Position numbers and translations under genes: made by a program | In this document: positions 17,777-27,298 of the stretch, piece after piece | Layout: each line of letters starts with the position of its first letter | Position numbering within the stretch: position 1 is the first letter of the stretch | The notes under the pieces: generated by a model | The model's database searches: none | Told to the model about the DNA's origin: nothing | What the model saw: the letters and a program-made list of their open reading frames with translations, nothing else | DNA from: Cohaesibacter marisflavi | GTDB lineage: Bacteria; Pseudomonadota; Alphaproteobacteria; Rhizobiales; Cohaesibacteraceae | Assembly: GCF_900115225.1 (NCBI RefSeq) | Contig: NZ_FOVR01000008.1 | Coordinates: 1-64,000, forward strand | DNA: 64,000 bases | Reading direction: 5' to 3'

Positions 17777-18627
17777 ACCACCTTCACATCTTCAAGCCAT
17801 TCAGGACGACGCTCCAGCACAGGCAAAGGCGCTCGCGGCCCGCCAATATGCGGTTGAGCAGCAAGAAGCCCTTTCGTGTAAGGATGCCGGGCATTATGCA
17901 TTTCAGATGCATTGAGGGCCTCAACTACCTGCCCCGCATACATGATGAGCACTCGATCACAGAAATTGCGCACCAGATTGAGGTCGTGCGAAATCATGAT
18001 AAGGCCGATACCCTTATCGCGAACCAACGCATCCAGAATATCAAGCACCTGAAGCCGCACGGTCACATCAAGTGCCGAAGTTGGTTCATCCGCGATAACG
18101 ACATCGGGGTCGGTGAGCAGCATCATGGCGATCATAATGCGCTGCCCCATACCGCCGGAAACTTCGTGCGGATAAAGGCCGTAAACGCGCTCTGGATCTC
18201 GAATCTGCACCGATTCAAGCATCGCGAGTGTTCGCTGCCTGGCTTCCTTTTTGCTGCACCGGATGTGATTACGATACGCTTCGTCCACTTGTGGGCCGCA
18301 TTTCTGTATCGGGTTGAGCGAGAATTTAGGATCTTGCAAAATCATCGAGATGCGCTGGCCACGGACCTTTAGCATTTGCTTTTCGGGCGTATTCAGAAGG
18401 TCGATATCACGGAATTGCATGCAATCCGCCTTGATCTCCGCTGTCGGGAGCAGTTTCAGCAGTGCGCGTCCTACCGTTGATTTGCCAGATCCGCTTTCGC
18501 CGACAATGCCGAGGCGCTCTTTGCCCAAATTGAAGGACACATTCCGAACCGCGTCCGTTGGGGTGCCTCGGTAGCGGATAGAAAGATTCTCGACCGAGAG
18601 AATGGTATCAGAGTTCAGCTCTTTCAT
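17773..18627 (-). CDS. ABC transporter ATP-binding protein (DppD/OppD type)
   Basis: The second ATPase subunit of the importer, 284 residues. Walker A is VGESGSGKSTVGRA (about 39), the signature is VSGGMGQRIMIAMML (about 153) and Walker B is VVIADEPTSALD. The tail contains the start of the oligopeptide-transporter C-terminal region (NARHPYTKGLLAAQP). It lies 4 bp after the permease gene upstream and overlaps the next ATPase gene, as expected for one operon. Confidence 0.94.
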   Translation of the reverse strand: MKELNSDTILSVENLSIRYRGTPTDAVRNVSFNLGKERLGIVGESGSGKSTVGRALLKLLPTAEIKADCMQFRDIDLLNTPEKQMLKVRGQRISMILQDPKFSLNPIQKCGPQVDEAYRNHIRCSKKEARQRTLAMLESVQIRDPERVYGLYPHEVSGGMGQRIMIAMMLLTDPDVVIADEPTSALDVTVRLQVLDILDALVRDKGIGLIMISHDLNLVRNFCDRVLIMYAGQVVEALNASEMHNARHPYTKGLLAAQPHIGGPRAPLPVLERRPEWLEDVKVV

Positions 18628-18631
18628 CCTG

Positions 18632-19534
18632 TTATCTCCGGTTCAGCTGTTTGGGATCTAGCGCATCTCGCAAGCCATCACCCAAGAGGTTGAAGCCAAG
18701 TGAGACGCAGAAAATTGCAATGCCAGGGAAGGTAACCACCCACCAGCTATCGATCATGTAACGACGACCCGTTGCGATCATCGCACCCCATTCAGGCAAA
18801 GGCGGTTGAGCTCCGAGACCCAAAAAGCCGAGCCCTGCTGCAGTGAGGATCACGACTGCCATATTGAGAGTGAGGCGAATGATCACCGATGGCAGACACA
18901 TCGGAACAATCGAGCGCCAGATGATACGGAAACTTGATGCCCCCTGAAGGCGCGCCGCGGCAATGTAATCGGTTTGCCGAAAAGTCAGGGTTTCCGCTCG
19001 TGCCAAGCGCGCAATTGGTGGCCACGCAGTCAAGGAAATGGCAATGATCGCATTGTAAAGGCTCGGGCCCAAGGCTGCCACGAATGCCAGCGATAGGATG
19101 AGGGAGGGAAACGACAGGAAGATATCGGTGATCCGCATCAATACCGTATCTACCTTGCCTCCAAGATAGCCTGCGACCGTCCCGATCGTCAGGCCAATCG
19201 GACCAACGACGACGGAGACAATTCCGATGATTGTTAGAGAAATGCGCGTTCCGTAAAGAAGACGGCTATATATATCGCGCCCCAATTCGTCTGTGCCAAA
19301 ATAGTGCTCCGCGCTTGGAGCCTGTAAAGCATTGCGTAAATCCTGAATATAGGGATCGTGTGTTGCAAGCAACGGCCCGATAATTGCCAGTATGATCAAC
19401 AGTGCCAGCACAAACAGACCGTAGGCTGACGTGGGATTTTTCAAGAGGAACAGAACAAGATTCTGAGTGGAAACAAGCCATTGAGGCTTGCTTGCTTTTT
19501 GTGTGACGTTCGGTGTCAGGTTGAGATCTGTCAT
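18632..19534 (-). CDS. ABC transporter permease (DppC/OppC type)
   Basis: An inner-membrane subunit of 300 residues. A cytoplasmic N-terminus precedes the first membrane helix (AYGLFVLALLIILAIIGPLL). The DppC hallmark YFGTDELGRDIYSRLLYGTR follows (about 80-100), then further helices. The ATPase-coupling loop reads IAAARLQGASSFRIIWRSI. It is 2 bp downstream of the partner permease gene. Confidence 0.94.
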   Translation of the reverse strand: MTDLNLTPNVTQKASKPQWLVSTQNLVLFLLKNPTSAYGLFVLALLIILAIIGPLLATHDPYIQDLRNALQAPSAEHYFGTDELGRDIYSRLLYGTRISLTIIGIVSVVVGPIGLTIGTVAGYLGGKVDTVLMRITDIFLSFPSLILSLAFVAALGPSLYNAIIAISLTAWPPIARLARAETLTFRQTDYIAAARLQGASSFRIIWRSIVPMCLPSVIIRLTLNMAVVILTAAGLGFLGLGAQPPLPEWGAMIATGRRYMIDSWWVVTFPGIAIFCVSLGFNLLGDGLRDALDPKQLNRR

Positions 19535-19536
19535 GA

Positions 19537-20559
19537 TTAGCGAGTCCTCGGGTCGAACACACGGTAAAGAATGTCGGAAATCAGGTTGAGCGCTGTGAAT
19601 ATAAGGCCGACGATCAATACGCAGGTCATAAGAGAATTCATGTCGCCAATCATCAAGTTGCCGACCAGATAGGACCCAAAGCCGGGCCAGGCAAAAACGG
19701 TCTCGATCAGGATTGACCCCTCAAGCAAGGTACCGAAAGCCAAGGCGACAATCGTAATCAACTGCACCCGGATATTGATGAAGGCATGAAACCAGATGGT
19801 CTTGCACTGACTGAGCCCTTTCACGCGGGCTGTTGTGATATATTCCTGGTTGATCTGGTCGAGCATGAAGCTGCGCGTCATACGCGTGATGAAGGCTGCC
19901 GAAGAATAGCCCAACAAGGACGCAGGCAAAATGATGTGTTGCAGAGCACTCTTGAAGACATCCCATTCACCCGCCATGGCGCTGTCGAGCAAGAGAAAGC
20001 CAGTCGTGTTCGGCTCTAGTCCGATGTAAAACTGGCTCATGCGACCAGATCCTCCTACCCAGCCGAGTTTGGCGTAAAATATGATCAGAGCTATCATTCC
20101 GGTCCAAAAGATTGGCATGGAATGGCCCATCAGGCTGAATACACGAATAAGATGATCGGGCCAGCGATCTTTGTTTACCGCGGCCACCATACCCAAGGTC
20201 ACTCCCAGCGTTGCGCTGATGATGATTGCGAAAAGTGCCAGTTCGATGGTTGCTGGCATAACGTGGAGAATATCTTCCAGCACGGGCATGCCAGTTCTTA
20301 CTGATTTACCCAGATCTAATGTGACCACGTCATGCAAATACATGTAGAATTGCTCCCACATGGGGCGATCTAGCCCGAGTTGCCGATACACATTTTCATA
20401 GACTTCTCGTGTGGCCTCCTCTCCCACGATTGCTCGTACGGGATCGTTGGGCATGACCCTGCCGATTATGAAAGTGAGAGTAAGTAGACCCAATAAGGTA
20501 ACAGCGATCGTGCCCACTTTGGACAAAATGGCTTGTACCTGGCTCCTGTACGCAATCAT
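19537..20559 (-). CDS. ABC transporter permease (DppB/OppB type)
   Basis: An inner-membrane subunit, first gene of the operon. From ATG 20559 it is 340 residues, chosen because GGGAGGAGGAG lies four bases upstream; an ATG at 20583 would add eight residues. It shows the N-terminal helix TIAVTLLGLLTLTFIIGRVM, the DppB loop PVRAIVGEEATREVYENVYR, and the coupling segment EYITTARVKGLSQ. A TGT-N3-ACA operator lies 76 bp upstream, placing the operon under the GntR regulator at 12535. Confidence 0.94.
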   Translation of the reverse strand: MIAYRSQVQAILSKVGTIAVTLLGLLTLTFIIGRVMPNDPVRAIVGEEATREVYENVYRQLGLDRPMWEQFYMYLHDVVTLDLGKSVRTGMPVLEDILHVMPATIELALFAIIISATLGVTLGMVAAVNKDRWPDHLIRVFSLMGHSMPIFWTGMIALIIFYAKLGWVGGSGRMSQFYIGLEPNTTGFLLLDSAMAGEWDVFKSALQHIILPASLLGYSSAAFITRMTRSFMLDQINQEYITTARVKGLSQCKTIWFHAFINIRVQLITIVALAFGTLLEGSILIETVFAWPGFGSYLVGNLMIGDMNSLMTCVLIVGLIFTALNLISDILYRVFDPRTR

Positions 20560-20634
20560 GTGGCTCCTCCTCCCATGATGCAAACCGCCGAGCGTTAGGC
20601 GCAGGCTTGCTTTCTGTCATATTAATTTAATTTC

Positions 20635-20643
20635 TGTCATACA
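20635..20643. promoter_or_regulatory. Candidate GntR operator, permease operon
   Basis: TGTCATACA within TTTCTGTCATACAGATAA. The longer TGTCATACAGAT is the exact reverse complement of ATCTGTATGACA at 13523. A partial second copy (CTGTCATATT) lies 20 bp away at 20614, suggesting cooperative binding. Confidence 0.6.
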
Positions 20644-20646
20644 GAT

Positions 20647-21369
20647 AATTGATTGTCAAGATGGAAGGCTGACATCTGGCGTCTATCAAAGCTCCCGCTC
20701 AACGAGATCCCTGTCCACCTTTCCCGAGGACAAAACTTATGGTCTCTATGGCTGGGAGTGTGGAGGAATAACCTGTGCTACAATCTTGCCAGCTGCCCTG
20801 ATCGAAAGGCAGAAACTCACAAATTGACAAAATAAGGATATTTTTACAGACCCTTAGTGGAAGTTCATACTCCTCATTGTGCGCTTTATCTCGCACGTAT
20901 GAAGCTATTCGGCTATAGGCCATCCGGCCGCTTCTGCAGTTCACAGTAAAGCCTCGAACAAGTCTTCAACAGCCCTATCACCCACGACACGATAACCTGT
21001 CCGATAGATGCGATCGCCCTAAACATACCCCAGGTCCTTCAATTACCCTCGTTGGTGGGAGAAGGTTTATTACTCAGGGCCCAGTTCGGGCTCAGGTAGT
21101 GTCTTTGAACGCAGAGTTCCAAAAGAGGATGATCCGGACAATATGACTTGGCCAACTGATCACAACCCATATATCAATTATTGGAGATATTCTGCATCCG
21201 CCCCAATTCGGGCATTTGTTGTCGGGTATATGTCGCAAAGCAGGTTCGTTATTCGGGCCATTCAAATGAAGCAGCAACCAAACAGAGGGTGCTCCCCTGC
21301 ATATCCCTTCAGCTTTTAGCGCTGCTATTCGACATCTTTGGATCGATTGGCTTCGTCAATAGGCCTCAT
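20647..21369. other. Gene-free stretch between transporter and sulfatase-maturase gene
   Basis: About 720 bases with only short unrelated frames. I see no signal peptide, RNA fold or transposase motif. It may be decayed DNA between two acquired catabolic modules. Confidence 0.4.
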
Positions 21370-22719
21370 TTAACGATTGACGCTATGCGCCCCGCAACAA
21401 TGCTTGTACTTTCTTCCGCTACCACAAGGGCACGGAGCATTGCGGCCAATGGACTGTGCTTGCAAGCCGGAATGTGACCGGTTTTCCGCTTGGCCTTGCC
21501 GGATTATTTTCATGATATCGGTGGCGGGGCGTCCTGCACGAATAAGATTGGCCATCACTTGCAAAGTCGGCCCGGCATGTTTGACAAAATGCGTGGTGGA
21601 GCGGCAGAAATAATTATGTCCCGGTTCTCCATCCTTGCTCTTGAGAAAACGATGCTTGGGGCATCCGCCATTGCAGGCAAAGCGAATATCACAGCCGAGG
21701 CACTGTTGAGTAAGAGTGTCTCTCTTGGCATTGCCAAACTCTTTCTGCTCAGGCGAGTTTGCCAATATATCAATCGGTTTTTGCGTGATATTGCCAAGCT
21801 TGAATTGCGGATAGACATAGTGATCACAAGCATAAAGATCGCCGTTATGCTCCAAAGCGAGCCCCTGCCCGCACGTTTCGGCAAAGACACACAGAGATGC
21901 AGGTTGCCCCATAAAAAGGCCCAGTTGCATGTCAAAGAACTGAACAAAAACCTGACCAACATCCCGCTGAACCCACTCATCGAAGATCGTGGTTAGAAAA
22001 CGGCCATAGGTGCGCGGCAAGACACTCCATGGAGTTACTTTATATTCAACGCGATCCTCATCAATCTGTGGTGCTGGTGCGAGCTTTTGCGCGCCGGATG
22101 AGCGTTCCACTATCGGTATAAACTGGATAAATTGCGCTCCAATCTCTCTCAAGAAACGATAGACTTCAAGCGGGCGTGTCGCACTGTCGCGATGAACAAC
22201 CGTCAGAATATTATGCTCGACCCCATATTTGTTCAGAAGCTCATAGCCGGCCATGACCTTGGCAAAACTGGCGCGCCCTGCCCGGTCATAGCGATAGAGA
22301 TCATGGATCTCTTCCGGGCCATCAATACTGATACCGACTAGAAAATTGTTCTCTTTTAAGAAACGAGCCCAGCGATTATCAATTAATGTGCCATTGGTCT
22401 GCAAGGCGTTGCGGATTTTCTTTCCCTTGGGAGCATAGTGTGCCTGCAAGTCGACAATTTTTTGAAAGTAGTCAACGCCCAATATGGTCGGCTCGCCTCC
22501 TTGCCAATTGAACCAGATATCCGTTCCTTTGAGGTTTGCTTGAGAGGTGATAAAGTCGCGGATATATGTTTCGAGAATCTCTGCAGGCATTTCGAACCGC
22601 TTGGTCTGCGAATAGAGGTCCTCTTTCTCCAGATAATAACAATATTTGCAATCAAGGTTACATCTTGGACCAATCGGTTTGGCCATGACCTGAAAGGGAC
22701 TTTCAGTATGTATTGTCAT
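21370..22719 (-). CDS. Anaerobic sulfatase-maturating enzyme (radical SAM, SPASM)
   Basis: It converts the active-site Cys or Ser of a sulfatase to formylglycine without oxygen. The radical-SAM cluster motif RCNLDCKYCYY lies at residues 19-29. The middle Cys-rich SPASM region supplies ligands for auxiliary clusters (CVFAETCGQGL, YACDHYVYP, QQCLGCDIRFACNGGCPKHR). A short SEC-C metal motif, APCPCGSGRKYKHCCG, ends the protein, a common extra in this family. It closes the operon containing the sulfatase. Length (449) is a little above the usual size of about 400 because of the SEC-C tail. Confidence 0.93.
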   Translation of the reverse strand: MTIHTESPFQVMAKPIGPRCNLDCKYCYYLEKEDLYSQTKRFEMPAEILETYIRDFITSQANLKGTDIWFNWQGGEPTILGVDYFQKIVDLQAHYAPKGKKIRNALQTNGTLIDNRWARFLKENNFLVGISIDGPEEIHDLYRYDRAGRASFAKVMAGYELLNKYGVEHNILTVVHRDSATRPLEVYRFLREIGAQFIQFIPIVERSSGAQKLAPAPQIDEDRVEYKVTPWSVLPRTYGRFLTTIFDEWVQRDVGQVFVQFFDMQLGLFMGQPASLCVFAETCGQGLALEHNGDLYACDHYVYPQFKLGNITQKPIDILANSPEQKEFGNAKRDTLTQQCLGCDIRFACNGGCPKHRFLKSKDGEPGHNYFCRSTTHFVKHAGPTLQVMANLIRAGRPATDIMKIIRQGQAENRSHSGLQAQSIGRNAPCPCGSGRKYKHCCGAHSVNR

Positions 22720-23021
22720 AAAATCAAATCCTTTTCAGATTGAAACTTGAACGCAAAGAGAGCGGAGATCTCTTCGCAAGCTCTTAATCAGATCTGGGGC
22801 CTTTGGTAGACTTACACGCTGGGCCGGGACCTCGCATATAATGCTTCTCTGGTTGATAGTGCTTTTTATAAAGGGCAATCAAGTGCCGGATAAAGGAACC
22901 CAAACGCATGGGATTGATTCCTTGCTTGCTATGTTTGGTATCGGGCGTCGTCCCTTCGCCAGACTTGACTGAGCCAAGACCAGCAAAGGAATGCACCAGG
23001 GGGACAACAATCGGTCTCTTC
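22720..23021. other. Gap between sulfatase and maturase genes
   Basis: About 300 bases with no clear gene. Both flanking genes read leftward, so the leader of the maturase probably starts here. AAAAGG lies just before its ATG. No intrinsic terminator is evident. Confidence 0.4.
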
Positions 23022-24566
23022 TCAAAGAGAGGACAAGGCAGCGCGAACCTCCTCGCTGCAATGCTCGGGAACATCGCCGATATCGGCCATCTTGTGATCC
23101 AGCTTCGATAGCATCGTGCTGAATATTTCTGCATAGGCAGGGTCATCGGCAAGATTGGTGAGCTCGAACGGGTCTTTTTCGCAATCAAACAGCTCCCATT
23201 CAGGTGGCGCATCATTTGGGCGTGCCCCAATCTGTCCAAGATCCTTGTTGTACCAATAAATCAGCTTGTAACGGGGATCACGGATACCATAATGGGCGTA
23301 GGCATGATGGATCTCGTCATTGTGCATCCAATAGCGATGATAGGCCAACTGATCCCAGTTATCCGGCGTTTTGCCTTCCAAAACAGGGCGCATCGAGGTC
23401 CCTTGCATATAGCTGGGCACCGGAAGGCCCGCAAAATCAAGGAAGGTTGGAGCAAAATCTACATTGCTGGCAATATCAGAACTGACGCTGCCCGGTTTGA
23501 TGGCTGCCGGATAGCGAACAAGGAACGGCATCTGGAGAGATTCTTCATACATGAAGCGTTTGTCGAACCAGCCGTGCTCGCCAAGAAAGAAGCCCTGATC
23601 GGACGTGTAGATCACGATCGTGTTTTCTGCCTTGCCGGTCTTATCGAGATAGTCAAGCAATCGCCCGACATTGTCATCAATAGCCTGGATTGTGCGCAGA
23701 TATCGTTTCATATAACGCTGATATCTGAATTCGGCGAATGCCTGCGGATCATCAAAGGTGATATTTTCACCCGTCTTCTGGTCGATGACGGTAATGGTTT
23801 CGCCTTGAGCCAATTCAGGGATCTTTCGCTGTGGCCAATAGTCCGTCACCAACTCCCCAACCTGCTCTGCCGGTCCTTCCGGCTGCACCAGACCGAGATC
23901 TTCGTAGGTCATGTCTGATTTGATGCGCATTTGCGCCGCCTCGGCTGCGGCTGCGCGATTGGCATAGTCATCATTGAATGTTTCCGGCAGCGGCAGGTCT
24001 TCGTCCGCCCAAAGATGATCATAACGCGGATGAGGCTGGAAGTTCCGATGTGGCGCCTTGTTGTGACACATCAGGAAAAATGGCTCATCACCGCAGCGCT
24101 CGATGAAGTCGAGTGACATGTCCATGATAAGATCTGTTGCATAGCCCGGATGGCGCCGCTCCCCTTCGGGATGGATGAACATCGGGTCCCAATAGTCCCC
24201 CTGGCCAGGCACAACTGCCCACTCGTCAAACCCCGTTGGCTCATGTTCTTTACCTTCGCCCAAATGCCATTTGCCAAACATGCCTGTGCGATAGCCGCTG
24301 CTACGCAGATGCTTGGCTACATTGGGGAGGCGATTGTCTATGTGCGTGTCCAGCGTTGTAACGCAGTTGACGTGATTATAGGTGCCCGTCAATATGGCTG
24401 CGCGACTAGGGGTGCAAATGGAATTCGTGACATACACTGCATCGTGGCGCATACCCTCATTGGCCAACCGGTCAAGATGCGGCGTATGGTTCAGACCGCC
24501 ACCATAGGCTGATATCGCTCGGCTGGCATGGTCATCGGACATGACAAATATAATGTTGGGGCGCAT
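23022..24566 (-). CDS. Cys-type sulfatase
   Basis: It hydrolyses sulfate esters. The 514-residue alkaline-phosphatase-fold enzyme begins with the metal site NIIFVMSDDHAS. The maturation motif is SICTPSRAAILTG, with Cys51 to be turned into formylglycine, followed by GYRTGMFGKWHLG. Later metal ligands sit in VIYTSDQGFFLGEHGWFDKR. No signal peptide is seen, so it is probably cytoplasmic and acts on imported substrate. The neighbouring binding-protein transporter and maturase support sulfate-ester scavenging. The exact ester is unknown; the ROK regulator upstream hints at a sugar or amino-sugar sulfate. Confidence 0.93.
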   Translation of the reverse strand: MRPNIIFVMSDDHASRAISAYGGGLNHTPHLDRLANEGMRHDAVYVTNSICTPSRAAILTGTYNHVNCVTTLDTHIDNRLPNVAKHLRSSGYRTGMFGKWHLGEGKEHEPTGFDEWAVVPGQGDYWDPMFIHPEGERRHPGYATDLIMDMSLDFIERCGDEPFFLMCHNKAPHRNFQPHPRYDHLWADEDLPLPETFNDDYANRAAAAEAAQMRIKSDMTYEDLGLVQPEGPAEQVGELVTDYWPQRKIPELAQGETITVIDQKTGENITFDDPQAFAEFRYQRYMKRYLRTIQAIDDNVGRLLDYLDKTGKAENTIVIYTSDQGFFLGEHGWFDKRFMYEESLQMPFLVRYPAAIKPGSVSSDIASNVDFAPTFLDFAGLPVPSYMQGTSMRPVLEGKTPDNWDQLAYHRYWMHNDEIHHAYAHYGIRDPRYKLIYWYNKDLGQIGARPNDAPPEWELFDCEKDPFELTNLADDPAYAEIFSTMLSKLDHKMADIGDVPEHCSEEVRAALSSL

Positions 24567-24639
24567 TGTTTTGTTCCTTTTCTTTCAACGGGCATAGCAG
24601 AGGGCTGCCCGCCCCGATGGTGTAATCAGGTTCACCAAG

Positions 24640-24667
24640 GGCCGCACCGGCGAAAGCCGGTGCGGCC
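24640..24667 (-). other. Strong intercistronic hairpin in sulfatase operon
   Basis: A perfect 12-bp stem, GGCCGCACCGGC and GCCGGTGCGGCC around a 4-base loop, between the binding-protein and sulfatase genes. No U-tract follows. Such stems often protect the upstream mRNA, which would raise the binding protein relative to the enzymes. Confidence 0.7.
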
Positions 24668-24679
24668 GGTCATGAAAGA

Positions 24680-25660
24680 TTATTCAGCGTAGAGATCCGA
24701 CAAATAGAAGTCCTTTGCCGGTAGAGGATCTTTGATCTTGCCGAAATCGGCATATAGCCGGGCCAGCGTATCAAACCAGGCATCCACCTTGCCGTCTCTG
24801 GTCAGGTCTTCCAGTTCCTTGCTGCTTGGTAGCTTGGCTAGCTTGGCTTCCTTGGCAAGCGGACCTTCGGGCACATTCAGGAACTTGGCTGTAATCGCCA
24901 CAGCTTCATTCATATTGTCGCGACGAAAATCCAATGCCTCTTTGATAACCGCATTGACCTTCTTGACCACAGCGGCATTGCCGCTCATGGCGTCGCTGAC
25001 GATAAAGCTGGACGGGAATGCCACATCAGGGAAAAAGTCTTCGTTGGAGGTGAGTTCATTCATGTCTGGAATACGGTTCCGAATGACCTCTACAAAGGGA
25101 TACCAGATACCGGCTGCATCTACCTGACCGGAGCCAAAGGCGGTTACTATGGTGCTGGGATCCATTCTGACTACTTCGATGTCGTCAAGCGTCAGGCCCG
25201 CCCGCTCAAGCGCGAGACGCAGCAGCATGTCGCCAGATGTGCCTTCTGGCACGCCTACTTTCTTACCTTTTAGGTCGGCAATCGTTTCAATTCCCGGCTG
25301 GGCAATTACACGGTCTGTGTAGCCGAGCGCATTGACTGCGATGATTTTGGCTTTGCCTGAAGCGGGAAGCCAAAGCGCTCCTGGTCCGATATAGGCAAAA
25401 TCCAGTGATCCGGCTCCAAGAGCCTGAACCTGTATCGGTCCGTTGGTGAAGACTTTCAAGTCTGCCTTGAGACCATGCTTCTCCCACAGGCCCTTTTCGG
25501 TTGCTATTGCAGCCATGCTGGTTCCGAAATAGTCTGCAATATAGCCCATGCGAATATTGTCGGCATCGGCGCTGGACGCAGCGCCGGTCATGATCCCCAG
25601 CGAGACCCCGAATATTCCTGTTCCCAAAGCTTTGACCAGTGTCCGTTTGGTAATAGCCAT
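24680..25660 (-). CDS. Sulfonate/sulfate-ester ABC transporter substrate-binding protein (SsuA/TauA-like)
   Basis: A periplasmic binding protein of 326 residues in the NMT1/SsuA family. The signal peptide is KALGTGIFGVSLGIMTGAAS, cleaved near SSADADN; the leading TKRTLV could be a weak Tat-like start. Family motifs are EKGLWEKHGLKADLKVF, ALGAGSLDFAYIGPG, DLKGKKVGVPEGTSGD and GSGQVDAAGIWYP. An AAGGAGGAG ribosome site precedes the ATG. Co-transcription with a sulfatase makes a sulfate ester, not taurine, the likely ligand. Confidence 0.92.
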   Translation of the reverse strand: MAITKRTLVKALGTGIFGVSLGIMTGAASSADADNIRMGYIADYFGTSMAAIATEKGLWEKHGLKADLKVFTNGPIQVQALGAGSLDFAYIGPGALWLPASGKAKIIAVNALGYTDRVIAQPGIETIADLKGKKVGVPEGTSGDMLLRLALERAGLTLDDIEVVRMDPSTIVTAFGSGQVDAAGIWYPFVEVIRNRIPDMNELTSNEDFFPDVAFPSSFIVSDAMSGNAAVVKKVNAVIKEALDFRRDNMNEAVAITAKFLNVPEGPLAKEAKLAKLPSSKELEDLTRDGKVDAWFDTLARLYADFGKIKDPLPAKDFYLSDLYAE

Positions 25661-25678
25661 CTGTTTTCTCCTCCTTGG

Positions 25679-26464
25679 TTAAGCTGCATCTGCCCCGCGG
25701 CTATAGACACCTCGCCAGACTTCGTTCCGGATTCTTATAAACTCCTCCGAAAGCCGGATTTCATCTGTGCGGGGATAGGGCAGATTCACTTTAATTATCT
25801 TGCTCAGCCGTCCGGGCCGGGCGGCCATGACAATGACGCGATTGGCCAAATAGACCGCTTCATCCACATCGTGGGTGATGAACATGATTGTGCGTTTGTC
25901 CTGGGACCAGGTTTCAAGCAATTGTTCTTGAAGGCGCACTCTCGTCAGAGCATCCAGTGCGCCAAATGGTTCGTCCATTAGCAAGACTTCAGGATCAACA
26001 GCGTAAGCGCGAGCAATTGCACAGCGCTGCTTCATGCCGCCCGAGAGCATTTTGGGCAGAGAGTCCGCGAAGTCGGACAGGCCAACCATCTCGATATAGT
26101 GTTCGGCCAACGTCCGCCTTTCTTCCGGCTTGATGCCTTTCAGCTTCAAGCCGAACTCCACATTCTTGCGCACAGTCAACCACGGGAAGAGAGCATATTG
26201 CTGGAAGATAACACCTCGATCAGGTCCCGGTCCTTTCACTTCACGCCCATGCACAAGGCATTCACCATCGGTGAGCGGAATAAGCCCTGCGGCGATATTC
26301 ATCACTGTCGACTTGCCGCACCCGGAGGGGCCTACTACGGTCACGATTTCGCCTTCGGCAATGTCCAGACTGAAGTCTTTCACTGCCTGAAAAGCTCCCG
26401 GCCCTTCTCCAAAGATCTTGTTGACATGCCTGAATATAATCTTGGGTTCTGGCTGGGCCATCAT
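25679..26464 (-). CDS. SsuB/TauB-like ABC transporter ATP-binding protein
   Basis: The ATPase of the sulfate-ester importer, about 261 residues. Walker A is [13 protein letters not shown], the signature is [15 protein letters not shown] and Walker B is [12 protein letters not shown]; the switch His is in [13 protein letters not shown] 26464 overlaps the permease stop as ATGA, with AAAAGGGGA upstream. A longer frame from 26485 is possible but would add only seven unconserved residues. Confidence 0.94.
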   Translation of the reverse strand: MMAQPEPKIIFRHVNKIFGEGPGAFQAVKDFSLDIAEGEIVTVVGPSGCGKSTVMNIAAGLIPLTDGECLVHGREVKGPGPDRGVIFQQYALFPWLTVRKNVEFGLKLKGIKPEERRTLAEHYIEMVGLSDFADSLPKMLSGGMKQRCAIARAYAVDPEVLLMDEPFGALDALTRVRLQEQLLETWSQDKRTIMFITHDVDEAVYLANRVIVMAARPGRLSKIIKVNLPYPRTDEIRLSEEFIRIRNEVWRGVYSRGADAA

Positions 26465-27258
26465 GCGGTCCCCTTTTCTTGCCACCGGGTTAGATATTCA
26501 TCGGCTCGCCCAACCAGACGATCCATGATGAGGCCCAATATGCCAATGGCAACAAGGCTGACAAAAATGGTGGGAAGGTCGTAGTAGAGCTGCGCCTGCT
26601 GCATCCGGAACCCCAGCCCTGATTGTGCGGCGATCAATTCGGCTGCCACAACGGTAGCCCATGCAGAACCAAGCCCGATTCTAAATCCTACGAGAATGAA
26701 CGGCGTTGAGGCAGGAACGACAACAGAGCGGAAGATTACCCAGTCGGACGCTCCCAACACGCGGGCCGCATTTATATAGGTCCGGTCAACGTTGACGACA
26801 CCCTGAAAGGTAGCCACAACTGAGGAAAGAAAAGCCGCCAGAAAGATAACGAAGATTTTCGGAGTTTCATCGATCCCCATCGTTACGATTGCCAGAGGAA
26901 TGATCGCAAGCGGCGGAATCACTCGAAAAAACTGGATCCAGGGTTCTATGAGTCCCCTTGCCAATCGATACCACCCCATCAAAAAGCCGATGGGAACCGC
27001 AATCGAAACCCCTAGCAAGAAGCCAATGAGCACGCGGCGCATCGAGGCAAAAATGTCAACGAACAACTGGCCATTTCCCGCCAGCTCAAAGCAACGGATG
27101 ACAACATCGATAGGACTGGGAAGGTTGGTTGACCCGACATATGTGGCAAACCACCACAAGCCAATGCCGAGAATGAATGAGATAATACCAAGGCCGATTG
27201 TTGCGAGTTTGTCCATCCTCACAAAGATTGACCTCTTGTTCTTGTCCGTTTTCGTCAC
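26461..27258 (-). CDS. SsuC/TauC-like ABC transporter permease
   Basis: An inner-membrane subunit of 265 residues with about six helices. The coupling loop reads [20 protein letters not shown], and the family tail motif is [19 protein letters not shown]. The start codon is GTG at 27258 with GGGAGGAA upstream. It follows the ROK regulator by 40 bp on the same strand, so regulator and transporter probably share one transcript. Confidence 0.93.
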   Translation of the reverse strand: MTKTDKNKRSIFVRMDKLATIGLGIISFILGIGLWWFATYVGSTNLPSPIDVVIRCFELAGNGQLFVDIFASMRRVLIGFLLGVSIAVPIGFLMGWYRLARGLIEPWIQFFRVIPPLAIIPLAIVTMGIDETPKIFVIFLAAFLSSVVATFQGVVNVDRTYINAARVLGASDWVIFRSVVVPASTPFILVGFRIGLGSAWATVVAAELIAAQSGLGFRMQQAQLYYDLPTIFVSLVAIGILGLIMDRLVGRADEYLTRWQEKGTA

Positions 27259-27298
27259 CTGTTCCTCCCTATGTGACTAATTACAGTGCGCCGCGCTC

